Assembly: GCA_030613145.1 (NCBI GenBank)
Contig: JAUWMM010000149.1
Span: forward strand, 1 to 5,644
DNA length: 5,644 nt
Reading direction: 5' to 3'
Source: Desulfobacterales bacterium
GTDB taxonomy: Bacteria; Desulfobacterota; Desulfobacteria; Desulfobacterales; C00003060
Positions within the stretch are counted from its first letter, which is position 1; every line of letters begins with the position of its first letter. The notes beneath the pieces were generated by a model. That model made no database searches. It worked only from the letters and a program-made list of their open reading frames with translations, and had not been told where the DNA came from. This document shows positions 5,639-5,644 of this stretch, in pieces. Both the position numbers and the translations under genes were made by a program.

Positions 5639-5644
5639 ATGAAC
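5639..5644 (+). CDS. Start of a downstream gene, 3' part outside the window
   Basis: Only the ATG and one further codon (Met-Asn) are inside the window. The call rests on the AGGAGGT ribosome binding site with ideal spacing. It runs divergently from the SLOG-like gene and 20 bp after the small membrane ORF, with which it may share a transcript. The product cannot be guessed. Confidence 0.65.

Overview
The window reads as a piece of a Gram-negative bacterial chromosome, most likely a deltaproteobacterium (Desulfobacterota). This rests on a YqgE/AlgH-type protein, paired HD-domain proteins, and intergenic palindromic repeats of a style I associate with that group (TCATTGCGAG...GCAATCT, CTAAAGTG and CACGAAA repeats). 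The placement is an inference from gene and repeat character; there is no rRNA or tRNA to confirm it.

Layout. 2-379 (+) is the C-terminal two thirds of a YqgE/AlgH family protein cut by the window edge. 380-555 is non-coding and holds an imperfect palindrome (408-506). 556-1212 and 1225-1770 (+) are two different HD-domain phosphohydrolases 12 bp apart, very probably one operon. 1771-1917, between convergent genes, is filled by a MITE-like nested palindrome. 1918-3192 (-) is a 424-residue protein with PIN-like nuclease features. 3193-3374 is non-coding with an 18-bp inverted repeat. 3375-5186 (-) is a 603-residue protein whose last ~190 residues look like a LOG/SLOG Rossmann domain, joined to about 400 residues I cannot place. 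Its leader (5187-5471) holds a perfect 11-bp GC-rich hairpin just before the ribosome binding site and a perfect 15-bp tandem repeat. On the other strand, 5472-5618 is a 48-codon membrane ORF that may be a transporter remnant, and a new gene begins at 5639 with a strong Shine-Dalgarno sequence.

How the parts may work together. The left half (YqgE, HD, HD) looks like housekeeping or nucleotide metabolism. The right half is the more unusual part: a predicted PIN-like nuclease and a large SLOG-fusion protein lie in the same orientation, bordered by repeats on both sides. SLOG domains are known as nucleotide-derivative-binding or -processing modules, and PIN domains as metal-dependent RNases. A sensor/effector partnership is possible but unproven: the two genes are 182 bp apart with a hairpin between them, so co-transcription is uncertain.
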